Source: Paenibacillus_AA sp045062745 (lineage in GTDB: Bacteria > Bacillota > Bacilli > Paenibacillales > NBRC-103111). From it: a DNA stretch of 64,000 bases. The notes under the pieces are model-generated. The model ran no database searches. It worked only from the letters and a program-made list of their open reading frames with translations, and was not told the DNA's origin. The DNA is taken from contig NZ_JBJGED010000002.1 in the NCBI RefSeq assembly GCF_045062745.1, forward strand, positions 310,001 through 374,000, given 5' to 3'. The translations under genes and the position numbers were made by a program. Each line of letters starts with the position of its first letter. The stretch's first letter is position 1. Below, piece after piece: positions 41,786 through 50,087 of this stretch.

Positions 41786-44152
41786 TCAATAGTGCTGCTT
41801 CCTGAACTCGCCGGGCGTAATTCCGTTCATATCCTTGAACAGCTTGATGAAATGGTTCACCTTCGCATACCCGAGCTGCTCGCTGATATCCTGGATCTTG
41901 AGCTCCGTCTGAAGCAGCAGCTCCTTGCTGCGGCTGACTCGGGCCTGGGTGACATAGTCGGTGAACGTAACGCCGGTGTGCTCTTTGAAAATGCGGCTCA
42001 AGTAGGCCGGATTCAGATTCAGCCTATCGGCTATAGAAGTGAGAGATACCGTTGACACAGGCTCGGTGGCGATCAGCCGCTTGGCATGCTCGACATGCGT
42101 ATTTTTCTTCACCTGGAACGCGCGTCCAATGTAGGCCGCCGTAGCGCTGATTAACGTCTCGAACCAGGACGTCATGCTGCGCCAGTCGTCCTTTTGGAGG
42201 AATGCCGCCAGCAGCTGAGCCCGCTCCTCGGGCATGATTTCGCGCATATCCAGATGAAGATCGCGCACGGTCTCGATGACTTTGACCAGCAGCAGCAGGA
42301 AAGTCTGTTGGACTTGCGGGAACGCGATCTTCCCGGCACCCGCCTTCAGATCCCTCACCATCTCCGCGAAGACCGCGAGCGCCTGGTCCTTGTCCCCATT
42401 CTTCAGACAGATCATAAGCGTCGACTCCATCTCCTTCGGATACGGAAGCGGCTCGTGCGCATGCAGCCGGACGTCCTCGATATAGACGATTCCCCCCTCC
42501 GCGGTTACGCCTCGGTATTGGAGCGCTTCCTCAGCCTCCAAGTAAGCTGCCGGCAAGTCCGCGATCGTCCGGCAATAAGTCCCGATGCCGATGGAGCACA
42601 TCAATCCGTGATGGTCGAGGATAGCCGACCGGATCGCCTCTGCGGTTGAGAACGCCGCAGACATCTCCTGCTCCTGACAATTGATGAGCAGCAGGTAGGC
42701 GTCGTCCTCCAGCTCGAGAACCCAGTGCGGAACACCCGATTCGACTACGGCCTCGATCGTGTCGGTGAAGAGCAGCTGTTCGATTTGTTCGCTCTCGATA
42801 TCTCCGCCCGTACGGTATACGCTCTCGACGGTGACGAGCATCGGCACGATTCCGCTCGCTTTCAACCTGATGCCCAGATGTTCGAGACGCTCTTCGGCCG
42901 CTTTCATTGACATCGAGTGCTTTTTCAGCAAGGAACGAACAAACTTCTCCTGGTACGCGGGCAAGCTCTCCCGCAAACGCTGCTGCAGGCGCTGTCCGGT
43001 AGCGAAAGCATCCTCCAGCCCGTCACGAATGACTCGAAACTCTCCGAGAGACCGGGGACCCGGCGGCCCGGCGCTCCCACCTTGACTGCCATTCTTCACG
43101 AACTGGAGCAAATGATGGACCGGGCGATAGATACGGCTGCTCGTCACGACGGCCAAAATCGCGGTGGCAAGCGTCAACAGCAAAGCTACAATGAAGAACA
43201 GGTTGCGAATGTTCGATACGTTGCTGTACATCGTCTTCAGATTCGTTACGTTCGCAATGTCCCAGCCGAGCACTTCGGAATTGCGCCACGATACGAGCTG
43301 ACGGTCCGCGACGACTTTGCGGTACTGCCGCGGGTCAACCTTCTGGCCGTTCCTCTGCGCCAGAATCGACTGCACGAACGCGATGCCGTCCGCCTTCTCG
43401 GCGTCGTTGTCGTACAAGAGCGGCTCGCCTTCGCGCGAGAACACCAAGACCGAAGTGCCGTGCTCGACGCCGAGACGGCTGATGAGCTTCGTATAGAACG
43501 CGTCCGCGTCCAGGTTGATGACGATCGTATAGTTCGAGCCAAGAGGCCGGTAGACGACGGGGACGACTCGCTTGAGCGGCCCCTCCTCGGTCACCGCGTC
43601 GCGCACATTCATGATCAGCGGATAGCCCAGCGCAGACGGCATCAAATCTTGATCCCACGACGGGTCATAGAATCGATCGAGTTCGTATTGCAAATAGCCG
43701 GAAGTAAGGACGATGCCCCGGCTGGGGTTAATATAGTAGACCGAGCAGATGAACTCATTCAGCTTCAGCAAATCGTTCAAACTGCGGAGCACCTTCGCCT
43801 TGCTCTCCATGTAGTCGAGCAGCTGCTCCCGGTTCGCGGCCGTATGCCAGTCTGCAATCTCATCGAAGTAGTTGCCCAGCGGGAACGTATCGAATTCGGT
43901 CAGCGCGCTGTTCGTGACGAACTGCCGGAAGCCGTTGCCGATCTGCTTGACGACGAGCTCCATCGCATTCACCGTCTGATTCAGATACAGCTCGTTCGCT
44001 TGCTCGATGTCATGGCGCATCGAGTTCTGGACATTGTGGTAGAAAAAAAAGCCGAGTACGACAATCGGAACCAGACAGATCAGCAGAGAAAAGGTGACGA
44101 GCCGGACAAAAAAGTGCTTGTGTCTTGTAAACGTCCTCATTTTATGCAGCAT
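41786..44152 (-). CDS. YesN-like membrane-anchored AraC regulator
   Basis: A 788-residue protein. Helix 1 (LVTFSLLICLVPIVVLGFFF, about 15-38) and a second helix near 295-320 (NIRNLFFIVALLLTLATAILAV split) enclose an extracytoplasmic Cache-like sensor. A cytoplasmic linker follows, and the C-terminal 100 residues are an AraC domain (DRLNLNPAYLSRIFKEHTGV and SEQLGYAKVNHFIKLFKD). The ATG at 44152 follows GAGGTGG. This design couples sensing at the cell surface directly to transcription. It lies immediately upstream of the importer operon and is its probable regulator. A cre-like site precedes it. Confidence 0.92.
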   Translation of the reverse strand: MLHKMRTFTRHKHFFVRLVTFSLLICLVPIVVLGFFFYHNVQNSMRHDIEQANELYLNQTVNAMELVVKQIGNGFRQFVTNSALTEFDTFPLGNYFDEIADWHTAANREQLLDYMESKAKVLRSLNDLLKLNEFICSVYYINPSRGIVLTSGYLQYELDRFYDPSWDQDLMPSALGYPLIMNVRDAVTEEGPLKRVVPVVYRPLGSNYTIVINLDADAFYTKLISRLGVEHGTSVLVFSREGEPLLYDNDAEKADGIAFVQSILAQRNGQKVDPRQYRKVVADRQLVSWRNSEVLGWDIANVTNLKTMYSNVSNIRNLFFIVALLLTLATAILAVVTSSRIYRPVHHLLQFVKNGSQGGSAGPPGPRSLGEFRVIRDGLEDAFATGQRLQQRLRESLPAYQEKFVRSLLKKHSMSMKAAEERLEHLGIRLKASGIVPMLVTVESVYRTGGDIESEQIEQLLFTDTIEAVVESGVPHWVLELEDDAYLLLINCQEQEMSAAFSTAEAIRSAILDHHGLMCSIGIGTYCRTIADLPAAYLEAEEALQYRGVTAEGGIVYIEDVRLHAHEPLPYPKEMESTLMICLKNGDKDQALAVFAEMVRDLKAGAGKIAFPQVQQTFLLLLVKVIETVRDLHLDMREIMPEERAQLLAAFLQKDDWRSMTSWFETLISATAAYIGRAFQVKKNTHVEHAKRLIATEPVSTVSLTSIADRLNLNPAYLSRIFKEHTGVTFTDYVTQARVSRSKELLLQTELKIQDISEQLGYAKVNHFIKLFKDMNGITPGEFRKQHY

Positions 44153-44190
44153 GACGAAGTCCACCTCGATTATATATAGAGTCGGCTATA

Positions 44191-44204
44191 TGAAAGCGTT
44201 TTCT
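44191..44204. promoter_or_regulatory. cre-like site upstream of the YesN-type gene
   Basis: TGAAAGCGTTTTCT matches 13 of 14 positions of a TGAAAGCGNTTTCA-style CcpA site. It lies 39 bases before the start codon, near a TATAAT on the minus strand. Carbon catabolite repression of the regulator would also silence the importer. The rest of 44205-44330 shows nothing else. Confidence 0.55.
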
Positions 44205-44331
44205 ATAATGGATGTATAAATTCCTATGTACTTGTACTCTTAGTATAGCTATTAGGCTGCGAATGTAAGAATGCTGTCTTCGTGACATCGATATCCGAAA
44301 TGATGACATCATGTGAGGAGTGGAAAGGAAC

Positions 44332-44357
44332 GGCGGGGCTATGGAAGAAACCCCGCC
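44332..44357 (-). terminator. Hairpin at the end of the SPL-type gene
   Basis: GGCGGGG and CCCCGCC pair as 7-bp arms around a 12-base loop that contains the stop codon. No T-run follows, so termination is uncertain. Confidence 0.4.
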
Positions 44358-45154
44358 TGGCTCACGAACACTTGACTGTCCCCGAAACGATCTCGCATCC
44401 GTTCCAGGACGGTTGCGTATGCGTCGCGGCCGTACCACGATTCCCGGTTCAACCGTTCGAAAATCCCTCGGATCCCAAGCGCCTGCGTCCGCTTCCCTCC
44501 GCTGCCGTCGCCCATGAAAAAATCGTCGACGCAGACTCGACCAGTGACGGCGGCTAGCGCATCGGCGAATGCTTCGGTGCTCGGAAGCACCGGCGAGACC
44601 GCCGCCTGAGTCGGGATGCCCGCTTCCCGCAGCTCCCGAAGCGCCTTGAGCCGCGCGGCGATCGGAGGTGCGGAGGGCGAGAACGCCCTGCGCACATCGT
44701 CCCGATCCGTCTCGATCGTCACGCTGACCCGGATCCGCTCGCCGAAGGCGGCGAACAGCTCGGCGTCCCGCGTCACGAGCGGGCTGCGCGTCTGGACGAA
44801 CAGGAACTCCGGCGGATCGTCCCGCATCGCCTCCAGCAAAGAACGGGTCACGCCGGCTTTCGCCTCTTCCGGCTGATACGGGTCGGTCGCACTGGACATG
44901 AAGATGGTGACCGGCCCCTTCCGCTTCGCCTTGGCCAAGTCCCGGCGCAATTGCATCGCCGCCTGCTCCTTCACGTCCACCCAGGTGCCCCATTCCTCCT
45001 GACGGAACAAGGCGACCGGCATGCGGCGCACATAGCAGTAGGAGCAAGCGAATGAGCAGCCGGCATACGGATTCAGCGTATGACTGTAGCCGGTCAGATA
45101 ACCCCCGGCCGGGTTCAGCATTTGCTTCGGCACTACGGAACGGACTGTCGCCAT
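44339..45154 (-). CDS. SPL-like radical SAM protein
   Basis: A 271-residue protein of the spore-photoproduct-lyase-like radical SAM group. The cluster motif is GCSFACSYCYV (C-x3-C-x2-C) near residue 32, ahead of a TIM-barrel region with ATDPYQPEE and IRVSVTIETDRDDVRR. It is shorter than true SplB and lacks its characteristic C-terminal part, so DNA repair of spore photoproduct is not assured. It lies 41 bases after trpS on the same strand with no visible terminator between. Substrate unknown. Confidence 0.85.
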   Translation of the reverse strand: MATVRSVVPKQMLNPAGGYLTGYSHTLNPYAGCSFACSYCYVRRMPVALFRQEEWGTWVDVKEQAAMQLRRDLAKAKRKGPVTIFMSSATDPYQPEEAKAGVTRSLLEAMRDDPPEFLFVQTRSPLVTRDAELFAAFGERIRVSVTIETDRDDVRRAFSPSAPPIAARLKALRELREAGIPTQAAVSPVLPSTEAFADALAAVTGRVCVDDFFMGDGSGGKRTQALGIRGIFERLNRESWYGRDAYATVLERMRDRFGDSQVFVSQAGFLP

Positions 45155-45195
45155 CTTGTTTCCTCTCTTCTGCCCGGATCTTGGGATTTGGTATG

Positions 45196-46221
45196 TCAGA
45201 CCATTGTGAACCCCATCGCGCGGCGCACTTCCGAGATCACAGCCTGCGCCGATAATCGCGCCTTCTCGCTGCCGATGTGAAGCAGCTCCACGATGTCGGC
45301 ATCCGAGAATCGCTCTCTCCGCTCCCGGATCGGCTCAACCACGGAGACTAGCGACTCGGTCAGGAGCGCTTTGCACTGTACGCAGCCGATCTTCGCTGAC
45401 AGGCACTGCTCGCGAATAGCTGACTTCATTGTATCATGACTGAAGTAGCTGTGCAGATGATAGACGTTGCAGCCTTCGCGCGTCGGCGTTCCGGGCAGCT
45501 CCCGGCGAATGCGGGTCGGATCCGAGTAAGCCTTCTTCACTTTGGTGCCGATCCGTTCCGGATCGTCCTTGAGGCTGACATAAGCGTCGGCGGAATCGGA
45601 TTTGCTCATCTTGCCTTCTCCTGACAAAGCCGGAATTCGCACGGCATGCTCGACGAGCGGGTGCGGCTCCGGGAACACCTCTCCATAGAGCTGGTTGAAG
45701 CGGCGTGTGATGGTTCGGGCGATCTCCAAGTGAACGAGCTGGTCCTCGCCGACTTGCACGAGCTCGCTCTTATGAATAAGAATATCGGCCGTCATCAACA
45801 CCGGATACCCGACCAACCCGTAGTTGACATTGTCCGGGTGCTTTTTCGCCTTCTCCTTGAAGGTCGGGCAGCGGATCAGCTCGCCCAGAGGCATGACCAT
45901 GCTGAGGTACAAATGCAGCTCAGCCAGCTCTGCCGCTATGGACGATTGGTCGTAGAACGCGCTCCTGCGCGGATCGACGCCGGCGGCGATATAATCCTTC
46001 GCCACTTCGATCGTTTGTCTGATTCGATTGTCCGGATCGGGATGCGTCGTTAACGCGTGCAGGTCGGCAATGAAGAAGAACGAGTCGTACCGATCCTGCA
46101 AGCTGAGCAAGCCGCGCAAAGCTCCGTAATAATTACCCAAATGCAGCTCTCCGGTTGAACGAATGCCGGAAACGAGTGTTTGCGGACGTACCGCGGTATT
46201 CAGTTGTGGTTGACTAGCCAT
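45196..46221 (-). CDS. trpS: Tryptophan-tRNA ligase
   Basis: A 341-residue class I aminoacyl-tRNA synthetase. The HIGH-type motif is GELHLGNY near residue 25 and the KMSKS loop is EGKMSKSDSADAYV near 200. GGAGG lies 7 bases before the ATG. Expression is controlled by a T-box leader with a TGG specifier. A 35-codon ORF with three Trp codons lies after the T-box terminator and overlaps the trpS start by 8 bases in another frame, which may add translational coupling. Confidence 0.97.
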   Translation of the reverse strand: MASQPQLNTAVRPQTLVSGIRSTGELHLGNYYGALRGLLSLQDRYDSFFFIADLHALTTHPDPDNRIRQTIEVAKDYIAAGVDPRRSAFYDQSSIAAELAELHLYLSMVMPLGELIRCPTFKEKAKKHPDNVNYGLVGYPVLMTADILIHKSELVQVGEDQLVHLEIARTITRRFNQLYGEVFPEPHPLVEHAVRIPALSGEGKMSKSDSADAYVSLKDDPERIGTKVKKAYSDPTRIRRELPGTPTREGCNVYHLHSYFSHDTMKSAIREQCLSAKIGCVQCKALLTESLVSVVEPIRERRERFSDADIVELLHIGSEKARLSAQAVISEVRRAMGFTMV

Positions 46222-46321
46222 CGAAATCCCTCCATTTGATTAAGGTTGGTGGTTGTGGTGTGTGCTGTTTTCGGTTCAAAAGTAACCCTTCATTCCGTCG
46301 CCATCGCCAATCTTCGCTCAT
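46214..46321 (-). CDS. Putative 35-residue leader ORF with three Trp codons
   Basis: Between the T-box terminator and trpS, AGGAG lies 10 bases before an ATG that opens MSEDWRWRRNEGLLLNRKQH, ending WRDFDG and TAG. Trp codons are at positions 5, 7 and 30. The stop codon lies inside the first codons of trpS (ATGGCTAG), so the two frames overlap. It would be translated only from transcripts that have read through the T-box terminator. It could stall ribosomes when Trp-tRNA is low or couple translation to trpS. It could also be chance; 35 codons is short and no homologue is known to me. Confidence 0.4.
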   Translation of the reverse strand: MSEDWRWRRNEGLLLNRKQHTPQPPTLIKWRDFDG

Positions 46322-46354
46322 GCGTCTCACGCTCCTGGTTGTTTTTTTGTACGC

Positions 46355-46655
46355 AAAAAAGGGGCCCCATCCTTCTTCAAGGACGGGAAACCCCGCGGTA
46401 CCACCTTCATTAGTCCGGATAGCCGGACTCGCTTCACTCGTATCGGGCTGAACGTGTGGAAAATGCAGCCGAATACGTCTCCCCTGTAACGTGGGGACAC
46501 CCGCCCGAGCCTACGCTGCCTCTGTGGAGGCACCTTCGGTCAGGAAGCTCCGAAGCCCATTCAACAAACCCTGACCGTCGATTCACACCGTCCATCGACT
46601 CTCTGGTGATCACAGATTTGCTTACTCTTCTTCATCATTGCCGTTGTATGGAAGT
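46355..46655 (-). ncRNA. T-box riboswitch (Trp) of trpS
   Basis: The T-box core AAGGTGGTACCGCGG is at plus 46393-46407 and is followed by the terminator (CCCGTCCTT-GAAG-AAGGATGGG with outer GGGG/CCCC) and six T at 46355-46360. Stem I elements include AGAGAG and GGTGTGAA near 46585-46605. The likely specifier is TGG at plus 46557-46559 within GAATGGGC, which fits Trp. Uncharged tRNA-Trp binding would favour the antiterminator. The specifier call rests on position and sense; the T-box itself is certain. Confidence 0.95.
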
Positions 46656-46662
46656 ATGACCC

Positions 46663-46691
46663 ATTGTAGCTCATCTCCGTCACATTCGCAA
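46663..46691 (-). promoter_or_regulatory. trpS leader promoter
   Basis: Minus strand: TTGCGA (plus 46686-46691), 17-bp spacer, TACAAT (plus 46663-46668). The -35 box is 10 bases from the stop codon of the HAD gene, so the promoter is packed into that short gap. Confidence 0.72.
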
Positions 46692-46700
46692 GGGGCAATG

Positions 46701-47363
46701 TTAAGAGGCGTTCAACGCCTCCAGCAGCTCGGCCAGCGTACGGTCCGACATCGATCCGAGCCTCAGCGAATGGGTACCGAAAGGGAGCGTCTCCGTGACC
46801 GAATTCGGCACGATGACGCACTTGAGACCGGCCCGGTGAGCGGCGAGTGCGCCGTTCGGCGAATCCTCGAACGCCACCGCTTCCTCGGGCGACACGCCCA
46901 GGGACTCTACGGCTCGGCGGTATAGCTCCGGGTCCGGCTTCACCTTTGCTACATCATCTTTCGTATGGATCGTCTCGAAATAGTCCAGCAGGCCGATACG
47001 CGACAAGTGGCCGGTAACCCACTCCCGCGTGGAGCTGGAGGCTAGCCCGATTCGAAGTCCGAGGGCTTGCGCTTCTTGCAGATAAGCTTCCACGCCGGCA
47101 CGGGCTTGTTCCGTCTCGATGAGCTGAGCCAGCTTGGACAGCCGTCTGCTGCGGATCTCCTCCCGGTCCAGCGCTCGGCCGACCAGCTCGTCCAGATGAT
47201 CGTAAGGATTGTAGATCGACAGATCCGTCCCTACGCACCCCGACCACTTCTCCAAGGTCAAGACGTGGCCATGCTCCTCGAATATACTCTGGAAGGCCAC
47301 AAATTCAATTCTCTCGGTATCCAGGATCAATCCGTCAAAATCGAAAACAACGGCTCGCAGCAT
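46701..47363 (-). CDS. HAD-superfamily phosphatase, beta-phosphoglucomutase-like
   Basis: A 220-residue HAD hydrolase of subfamily IA. Motif I is VFDFDGLILDTE near residue 6, motif II GLASSST near 110, motif III lysine in VAKVKPDPELY near 142, and motif IV AFEDSPNGALAA near 166. It resembles YhcW/PgmB-like enzymes. The ATG at 47363 follows GGTGGGAG; a GTG four codons earlier is less well placed. It is a monocistronic or terminal gene upstream of the trpS leader. Its phosphate-ester substrate is unknown. Confidence 0.9.
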   Translation of the reverse strand: MLRAVVFDFDGLILDTERIEFVAFQSIFEEHGHVLTLEKWSGCVGTDLSIYNPYDHLDELVGRALDREEIRSRRLSKLAQLIETEQARAGVEAYLQEAQALGLRIGLASSSTREWVTGHLSRIGLLDYFETIHTKDDVAKVKPDPELYRRAVESLGVSPEEAVAFEDSPNGALAAHRAGLKCVIVPNSVTETLPFGTHSLRLGSMSDRTLAELLEALNAS

Positions 47364-47416
47364 AGCGACTCCCACCCCATCTATGATCTAGTATGATGCC
47401 TACCGTCCATTATACA

Positions 47417-47440
47417 ACAAAAAAAGGCCATCCCGGCCTT
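47417..47440 (-). terminator. spoVK terminator
   Basis: On the minus strand AAGGCC and GGCCTT form a 6-bp stem with loop GGGAT, followed by TTTTTTGTTG. It begins 13 bases after the spoVK stop codon. Confidence 0.88.
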
Positions 47441-47452
47441 CCAATCGATGCT

Positions 47453-48424
47453 TTAATTTTTGTACAATCGCAGATCCTCGGGCCGAATCGTCATAAGCTC
47501 CTGCTTCGACGGAGCCGAATTGTACTGCCCCATTAACCGTACGGCCTGGTGTCGGATCGACTTCTCCAGCAAATTCCGCACATAACGGGCGTTGCTGAAC
47601 GACCGCCACACCATCACCTTTTCCTCGGCCAAATGCTGCTTCAGCTTGGCTACCGTTTGCGGCAGCATCACATAATCCTTCTCCTTCGTCATCTGCTCGG
47701 TAATCTGCAGCAGCTGGTCTACGCTATAGTCCTCGAAATCCAGCTGGATCGGAAACCGCGAAGGCAGCCCCGGATTCGTCGCCAGGAACTGCTCCATCTC
47801 TTCTGGATACCCGGCCAGGATTAGGATGAACTGATCGCGGAAATCCTCCATGGATTTCACGAGGCAATCGATCGCTTCCTTGCCAAAATCTTTCTCGCCT
47901 CCGCGGGCCAGGCTGTACGCCTCATCGATGAACAGGACGCCGCCCATCGCTTTTTTGACGAGCTCTCTGGTCTTGATCGCCGTATGCCCGATGTACTCGC
48001 CAACGAGATCCGCGCGCTCCACCTCAATCAAGTGGCCTTTCTGCAGCAGCCCCATGGACTGGAACAGCTTGGCGATAATCCGGGCGACCGTCGTCTTGCC
48101 CGTGCCGGGATTGCCCTTGAAAATCATATGATACACTTGCGGATTGGACAGCAGTCCGGCCTCGCTCCGGTATTGCCCGACTTGCAGCAGCGCATAAATC
48201 TCGAAGATGAGCTCCTTCACATGCTCGAGTCCCACCATGCGGTCGAGCTCCTTCATTATCTCGGCGAAGGGGCCGGAATTCGCCATCGTCCGGTTCGGAG
48301 CGGGCAGCTCCGGATCGAGGGGCGCCGGGGGGGCCGGGTTGCGAAGCACGACATTGATTTGCCTGGAAGCTTTGGCGGTTGCCTTCGCTTCGGGGGGAAC
48401 GGCTCGACTGGACAATGGATTCAC
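47453..48424 (-). CDS. spoVK: Stage V sporulation protein K, CbxX/CfqX-type AAA ATPase
   Basis: A 323-residue AAA+ protein. A Pro/Ala-rich N-terminus precedes the core (about 60-310), with Walker A GNPGTGKTT near residue 104 and Walker B GGVLFIDEAYSLARGG near 164, then the GYPEEMEQFLATNPGLPSRF segment typical of CbbX/SpoVK proteins. In Bacillus it is expressed in the mother cell and needed for spore maturation. In B. subtilis it lies next to hflX; here an 8-kb segment and trpS intervene. The start is GTG after AGAGG. Confidence 0.95.
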   Translation of the reverse strand: MNPLSSRAVPPEAKATAKASRQINVVLRNPAPPAPLDPELPAPNRTMANSGPFAEIMKELDRMVGLEHVKELIFEIYALLQVGQYRSEAGLLSNPQVYHMIFKGNPGTGKTTVARIIAKLFQSMGLLQKGHLIEVERADLVGEYIGHTAIKTRELVKKAMGGVLFIDEAYSLARGGEKDFGKEAIDCLVKSMEDFRDQFILILAGYPEEMEQFLATNPGLPSRFPIQLDFEDYSVDQLLQITEQMTKEKDYVMLPQTVAKLKQHLAEEKVMVWRSFSNARYVRNLLEKSIRHQAVRLMGQYNSAPSKQELMTIRPEDLRLYKN

Positions 48425-48542
48425 CTCACATCCCTCTGACTACTACTTTACCGGCGAACACCTTGTCCTATGTATGGTTCCAGCAAAAAAATCGTTCGGG
48501 GATGCCCTAGCAGGAAACAAACAAAATTTCGAACGCGACATA

Positions 48543-48571
48543 TTGTATATTTATACCGTTAAATGTATAAT
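48543..48571 (+). promoter_or_regulatory. Promoter of the GNAT gene
   Basis: TTGTAT (48543-48548), 17-bp spacer, TATAAT (48566-48571). It lies in a distinctly AT-rich stretch (48480-48610) between the divergent spoVK and GNAT genes, about 45 bases before the start codon. Confidence 0.65.
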
Positions 48572-48622
48572 AATTCGAAATAATATCTATCACACGTACT
48601 ATAAGGAGGTTCTTCACGACTT

Positions 48623-49405
48623 ATGTCCTTTGCTGCTGCCTTCCTCGATCGTCTCGCCGCGACCACATGGCCGGCGCTCCACACTCAGCCCATGGAGTCC
48701 TGGCTGCTGCGCGCTCATCCGGCTCTTCCTTCGCGACGCTCCAGCAGCGTGCTAGCCGTTGGGTCGTATCCATCCGGGGAAAACTGGCTTCCGGCGATCG
48801 AAGCGTTCTACCAGGAGTACCGGCTCCCAGTACGGTTCCATGTGAGCGATGCGAGTCCTGACGACTTGGACGATTGTCTGGAACAGCTGGGCTACACGGT
48901 AGAGATGGCGACCGAGGTGATGACCGCAGGCATCGAGACGATCGCCACCTCCCTCTACTCGTCTGCTCAACTAGAAGCGTATTACATTTGTACCCGCGAA
49001 GCGGAAGCCTCCGACAGTTGGCTGGATGCCTACATGGAGATCGAACAATTCCGGCCGGAGCTGAGGCCGGCCTATGCGCAAATGATGGCCCGTATCGGCG
49101 GCGACAAGCGATTCCTTCAGCTCCGCCATCCGGAAAACCGTGAACCCGTGGCAGTCGGCACGGCGATCCTCCATGGCGAATGGGCGGGATTGATTAATAT
49201 CGCCACCGCCGCCGCCTACCGCAGTCAAGGGATCGGCTCCCAGATGGTGCGGTATCTTACGGATGCTTGCCGTCAGCAGGGGGTGAAACAGTTATACCTG
49301 CAAGTGCTCGCCACGAACGAAGTCGCGAAGCGGTTATATCGCCGGGCCGGCTTCGAACGAGTGTACGGCTATCATTACCGCACGAAAACGCAGGAAGCCC
49401 CATAA
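48623..49405 (+). CDS. GNAT-family N-acetyltransferase
   Basis: A 260-residue protein whose C-terminal half (about 135-255) is a GNAT domain. The acetyl-CoA loop is IATAAAYRSQGIGSQMVRYL, followed by LYLQVLATNEVAKRLYRRAG and F, the usual motif B. The N-terminal half resembles a degenerate GNAT repeat. AAGGAGG lies 13 bases before the ATG, slightly far. Substrate unknown. It is convergent with the YdcF-like gene, with only 10 bases between stop codons. Confidence 0.88.
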   Translation: MSFAAAFLDRLAATTWPALHTQPMESWLLRAHPALPSRRSSSVLAVGSYPSGENWLPAIEAFYQEYRLPVRFHVSDASPDDLDDCLEQLGYTVEMATEVMTAGIETIATSLYSSAQLEAYYICTREAEASDSWLDAYMEIEQFRPELRPAYAQMMARIGGDKRFLQLRHPENREPVAVGTAILHGEWAGLINIATAAAYRSQGIGSQMVRYLTDACRQQGVKQLYLQVLATNEVAKRLYRRAGFERVYGYHYRTKTQEAP

Positions 49406-49432
49406 TGCGGTTGCATCATGAGGCTTTCCCTG
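49391..49432. terminator. Shared hairpin spanning both convergent stop codons
   Basis: CAGGAAGCC pairs with GGCTTTCCCTG (one bulge), and CATAATGC pairs with GCATCATG inside. Both the GNAT stop (49403-49405) and the YdcF stop (49416-49418) lie inside the structure. T-runs are short. Confidence 0.55.
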
Positions 49433-50087
49433 CGAGCGTATAGCGGAGCCGATCCAGCTCCCATTTCGTATAAGCGAGCGTCTCCCTCGCCTTATGGTAC
49501 GGCATCCACAGCACTTGGGAGTCCGTCGCCGACACTTTCGGATCGCTGAGCTCCAGGAAACGTGCGATGTCGTACGCCCTCGCGGCGTGATACTGATGCG
49601 TAATCAGGATCGAGCTCTTCCAGCCGTTCTCGGCCATGATTCGCTTCGAGAACAGCACGTTCTCGTATGTGCTCGTAGCCTGCTTCTCCATAATAATGGC
49701 CTCGTCCGGCACGCCCTGGCGCACCAGATAGTTGCGCATGCCTTCCGCCTCCGTAATCGTCGACCCGTTGTGATCGAGCCCGCCGGTAACGATGAGACGA
49801 TCGACTTGTCCGTTGCGGTAGAGCTTCAGAGCCCGCTCTAACCGCTCCCGCAGCCCAGGGCTCGGTTCATTGTTCCAGACCGAGGCCCCGAGTACGATTC
49901 CGACGTCCACATGCTCCTGACCATCGGCGGAGGGGAACGAATGAATGCGATATTGGACGAACGCCGTCCAGAGCAATCCGAGCACGATGCAACCCAGGAT
50001 CAACCGGAAGATTAGCCGCAGGCTCTTCCGTCCGCCTCGGCGGCTCGGAAAAGAAACCGGACCTTCCATCATAGAGCGTCTTCTCAT
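49416..50087 (-). CDS. YdcF/SanA-like DUF218 membrane protein
   Basis: A 223-residue protein with one N-terminal transmembrane helix (LIFRLILGCIVLGLLWTAFV, about 25-45) and an extracytoplasmic DUF218 domain. Domain motifs are VGIVLGASVWNNEPSPGLRE near 62, LIVTGG near 100 and TSTYENVLFSK near 137. Related proteins (SanA, ElyC, YdcF) act in envelope integrity. The ATG at 50087 overlaps the stop of the DUF402 gene (ATGA), so the two are translationally coupled. Confidence 0.87.
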   Translation of the reverse strand: MRRRSMMEGPVSFPSRRGGRKSLRLIFRLILGCIVLGLLWTAFVQYRIHSFPSADGQEHVDVGIVLGASVWNNEPSPGLRERLERALKLYRNGQVDRLIVTGGLDHNGSTITEAEGMRNYLVRQGVPDEAIIMEKQATSTYENVLFSKRIMAENGWKSSILITHQYHAARAYDIARFLELSDPKVSATDSQVLWMPYHKARETLAYTKWELDRLRYTLAGKAS

